From contig CAMYAA010000064.1 of assembly GCA_947253615.1 (NCBI GenBank), positions 1 to 6,295 of the forward strand: 6,295 bases of DNA, written 5' to 3'. This document shows positions 4,738-6,295 of the stretch, piece by piece. A program made the position numbers and the translations under genes. Origin of the DNA: an uncultured Sutterellaceae bacterium (GTDB taxonomy: Bacteria; Pseudomonadota; Gammaproteobacteria; Burkholderiales; Burkholderiaceae_F). The first letter of the stretch is position 1. Each line of letters starts with the position of its first letter. The notes beneath the pieces were generated by a model. It saw nothing but the letters and a program-made list of their open reading frames with translations. It was not told the origin of the DNA and did no database searches.

Positions 4738-6295
4738 TTAATATTGTTCGGGGACCAAAATCTCACGCTTACCCGCAGAGTTAGCTTTAGATACAATCCC
4801 TGCGTTTTCCATCCCTTCAAGAAGGTTGGCCGCACGGTTGTACCCAATCCCGAGTTTGCGCTGAACAAAGGAAATCGTCGGACGACGCTCCGAGAGCACA
4901 ATCTGCACGGCTTGATCGTAGAGCGGATCCTCTTCACCCGCACTCGAGCCGCCCGTGCCGCCCTCGCCGTCGTTATCGCTTTGCTCTTCAGTGACGCCAT
5001 CCACATAGTCGGGCGCCCCATACTCGCGAAGACTGTCCACCGAGCGAAGCACTTCATCATCACTGACAAAGCACCCTTGGATACGCGTAAAGACGTTGTC
5101 GCCCAAACGCTTAAAGAGCATATCGCCATTACCCAAGAGACTTTCCGCACCATTGCCGCCCAAAATAATACGCGAATCGAGAGCCGAGGCGACCTGGAAG
5201 GAAATACGTGTTCCCACGTTGGTCTTAATTAAACTCGTCACAACGTCTGTCGAGGGGCGTTGCGTGGCCAAAATCAAGTGAATCCCGGCAGCACGAGCCT
5301 TCTGGGCAATACGGGTGATTTCGCCTTCGACCTCTTTACGATTGGTGAGCATTAAGTCCGCCAATTCGTCGATCACACAGACAATGTAAGGCCAGGGCTG
5401 CAATTCTTCCCCAAGCTCTTCAGGATTGCGGCTCGGTAAACGTAATACTTCGCCACGAGCCTGCGCGGCTTTCACCTTTTCGTTATAGGTCGTAAAGTGA
5501 CGAACCCCAACGCTTGCCAGAACCGCATAGCGACGATCCATTTCACGCGTGAGCCACTTGAGGGCCATCGCCGCCTTATTCATGTCAGTCACGACCGGAG
5601 TTAACAAATGCGGAATCCCGTTATAGGGCGAGAACTCTAACATCTTCGGGTCAATCAACACTAAGCGCAGCTGCGAAGGATCACAATGGTAGAGCATCGT
5701 GAGAATCATCGAATTAATCCCCACAGACTTCCCAGAGCCCGTTGTCCCCGCCACCAATAAGTGCGGCATCTTCGCTAAGTCAAAGACAAAGGGCGTGCCC
5801 TTAATATCCTTACCCAAGGAGAGCGGCAAGAGCCACTCTTTACTGCGATACGCATCCGAATCCAACACTTCACGTAAGCGAACGGTTTCACGCACCGGAT
5901 TCGGAATTTCAATCCCGATATAGCTCGTCCCCACAATGCTCGGGACGACACGCACGGAACGAACCCCTAAGGCACGACGTAAGTCATCACGCACGCCTTC
6001 AATCTGGGCACCTTTCACGCCCGGGGCTAACTCAATACGGTACTGCGTAATCACAGGACCCGTTTCAGCCCCTTGAACCGAGGCCTCGATATTGAACGTT
6101 TGTAATTTCGAAACAATCGCACGCGACATGAGTTCCATGTCTTCTTTGGTCGTTTGAACCAACGGAGGCGTGGGCATATCAAAAATGGAGAGTGGCAAAC
6201 GCCCATCCGTACTCGGCGCTACACAACCGGGTGTGGGTTCTTCAAAGAGTTTTTTCTCCGGTGCAAATCCACCATGGCCCGTGCTCGCCGTACTT
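4738..6295 (-). CDS. ftsK: DNA translocase FtsK, C-terminal part (5' end outside window)
   Basis: FtsK is a septum-anchored, ATP-driven hexameric motor that pumps DNA toward dif and activates XerCD during division. The frame stays open from the window edge to the stop, giving 519 visible residues, so an in-frame TTG at 6198 is not the start. The membrane domain and most of the linker lie outside. Numbering from that TTG, about 24-100 is the FtsK alpha region, Walker A is GTTGSGKS at 151-158, IDPKMLEFSPY is at 182-192, Walker B is VIDELADL at 275-282, and ATQRPSTDV is at 311-319. An acidic, Gly/Ser-rich linker (about 403-425) joins the motor to the gamma winged helix (about 426-486), which carries the DNA-reading signature GIGYNRAANLLEGMENAG. 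All key ATPase residues are present. The stop lies 100 bases before the preferred lolA start. Confidence 0.96.
   Translation of the reverse strand, partial: STASTGHGGFAPEKKLFEEPTPGCVAPSTDGRLPLSIFDMPTPPLVQTTKEDMELMSRAIVSKLQTFNIEASVQGAETGPVITQYRIELAPGVKGAQIEGVRDDLRRALGVRSVRVVPSIVGTSYIGIEIPNPVRETVRLREVLDSDAYRSKEWLLPLSLGKDIKGTPFVFDLAKMPHLLVAGTTGSGKSVGINSMILTMLYHCDPSQLRLVLIDPKMLEFSPYNGIPHLLTPVVTDMNKAAMALKWLTREMDRRYAVLASVGVRHFTTYNEKVKAAQARGEVLRLPSRNPEELGEELQPWPYIVCVIDELADLMLTNRKEVEGEITRIAQKARAAGIHLILATQRPSTDVVTSLIKTNVGTRISFQVASALDSRIILGGNGAESLLGNGDMLFKRLGDNVFTRIQGCFVSDDEVLRSVDSLREYGAPDYVDGVTEEQSDNDGEGGTGGSSAGEEDPLYDQAVQIVLSERRPTISFVQRKLGIGYNRAANLLEGMENAGIVSKANSAGKREILVPEQY

Noticed and set aside
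4744..5232. Plus-strand 162-codon frame inside ftsK
   Set aside because: It lies wholly antisense to the FtsK motor and gamma domains, which match the family residue by residue. Its own product looks like no known protein.
4738..6295. KOPS-type FtsK-orienting octamers (GGGNAGGG) near ftsK
   Set aside because: None was noticed by eye on either strand, and a single window would not show the skew needed to support them.

Overview
The window looks like the end of a contig from a Gram-negative proteobacterium. LolA, the periplasmic lipoprotein carrier, requires an outer membrane, and the FtsK C-terminus has the proteobacterial motor plus DNA-reading winged-helix arrangement. An ftsK-lolA pair on one strand is a common chromosomal order in Beta- and Gammaproteobacteria. 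The middling GC content and the mix of GC- and AT-ending codons would fit a host-associated betaproteobacterium such as a Sutterellaceae member, but that placement is a guess. The first 46 bases are not biological: they are an Illumina Nextera i5 adapter, including an index sequence, left on the contig end.

Layout: bases 47-231 are a short non-coding leader, followed on the plus strand by moeA (molybdenum cofactor insertion), which ends in a strong rho-independent terminator. All remaining genes lie on the minus strand and converge on moeA. In transcription order from the right edge they are: the C-terminal part of ftsK (its 5' end lies outside the window), a 100-base spacer with two stem-loops, lolA with its own terminator, a 179-base intergenic region carrying a candidate promoter and a dyad, a WYL-domain transcriptional regulator, and a calcineurin-like metallophosphoesterase 43 bases downstream.

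FtsK (chromosome segregation at the septum) and LolA (lipoprotein transport to the outer membrane) are core envelope and division functions. The WYL regulator and metallophosphoesterase form a probable two-gene operon of unknown purpose and are the least explained part of the window. MoeA is isolated from other molybdenum-cofactor genes here and has several unusual residues in its catalytic cleft. Three genes (moeA, the phosphoesterase, lolA) have a longest open frame that begins at a non-ATG codon which is probably not the real start; the preferred starts are given in each entry. No tRNA, rRNA, CRISPR array, insertion sequence or prophage gene was recognised.
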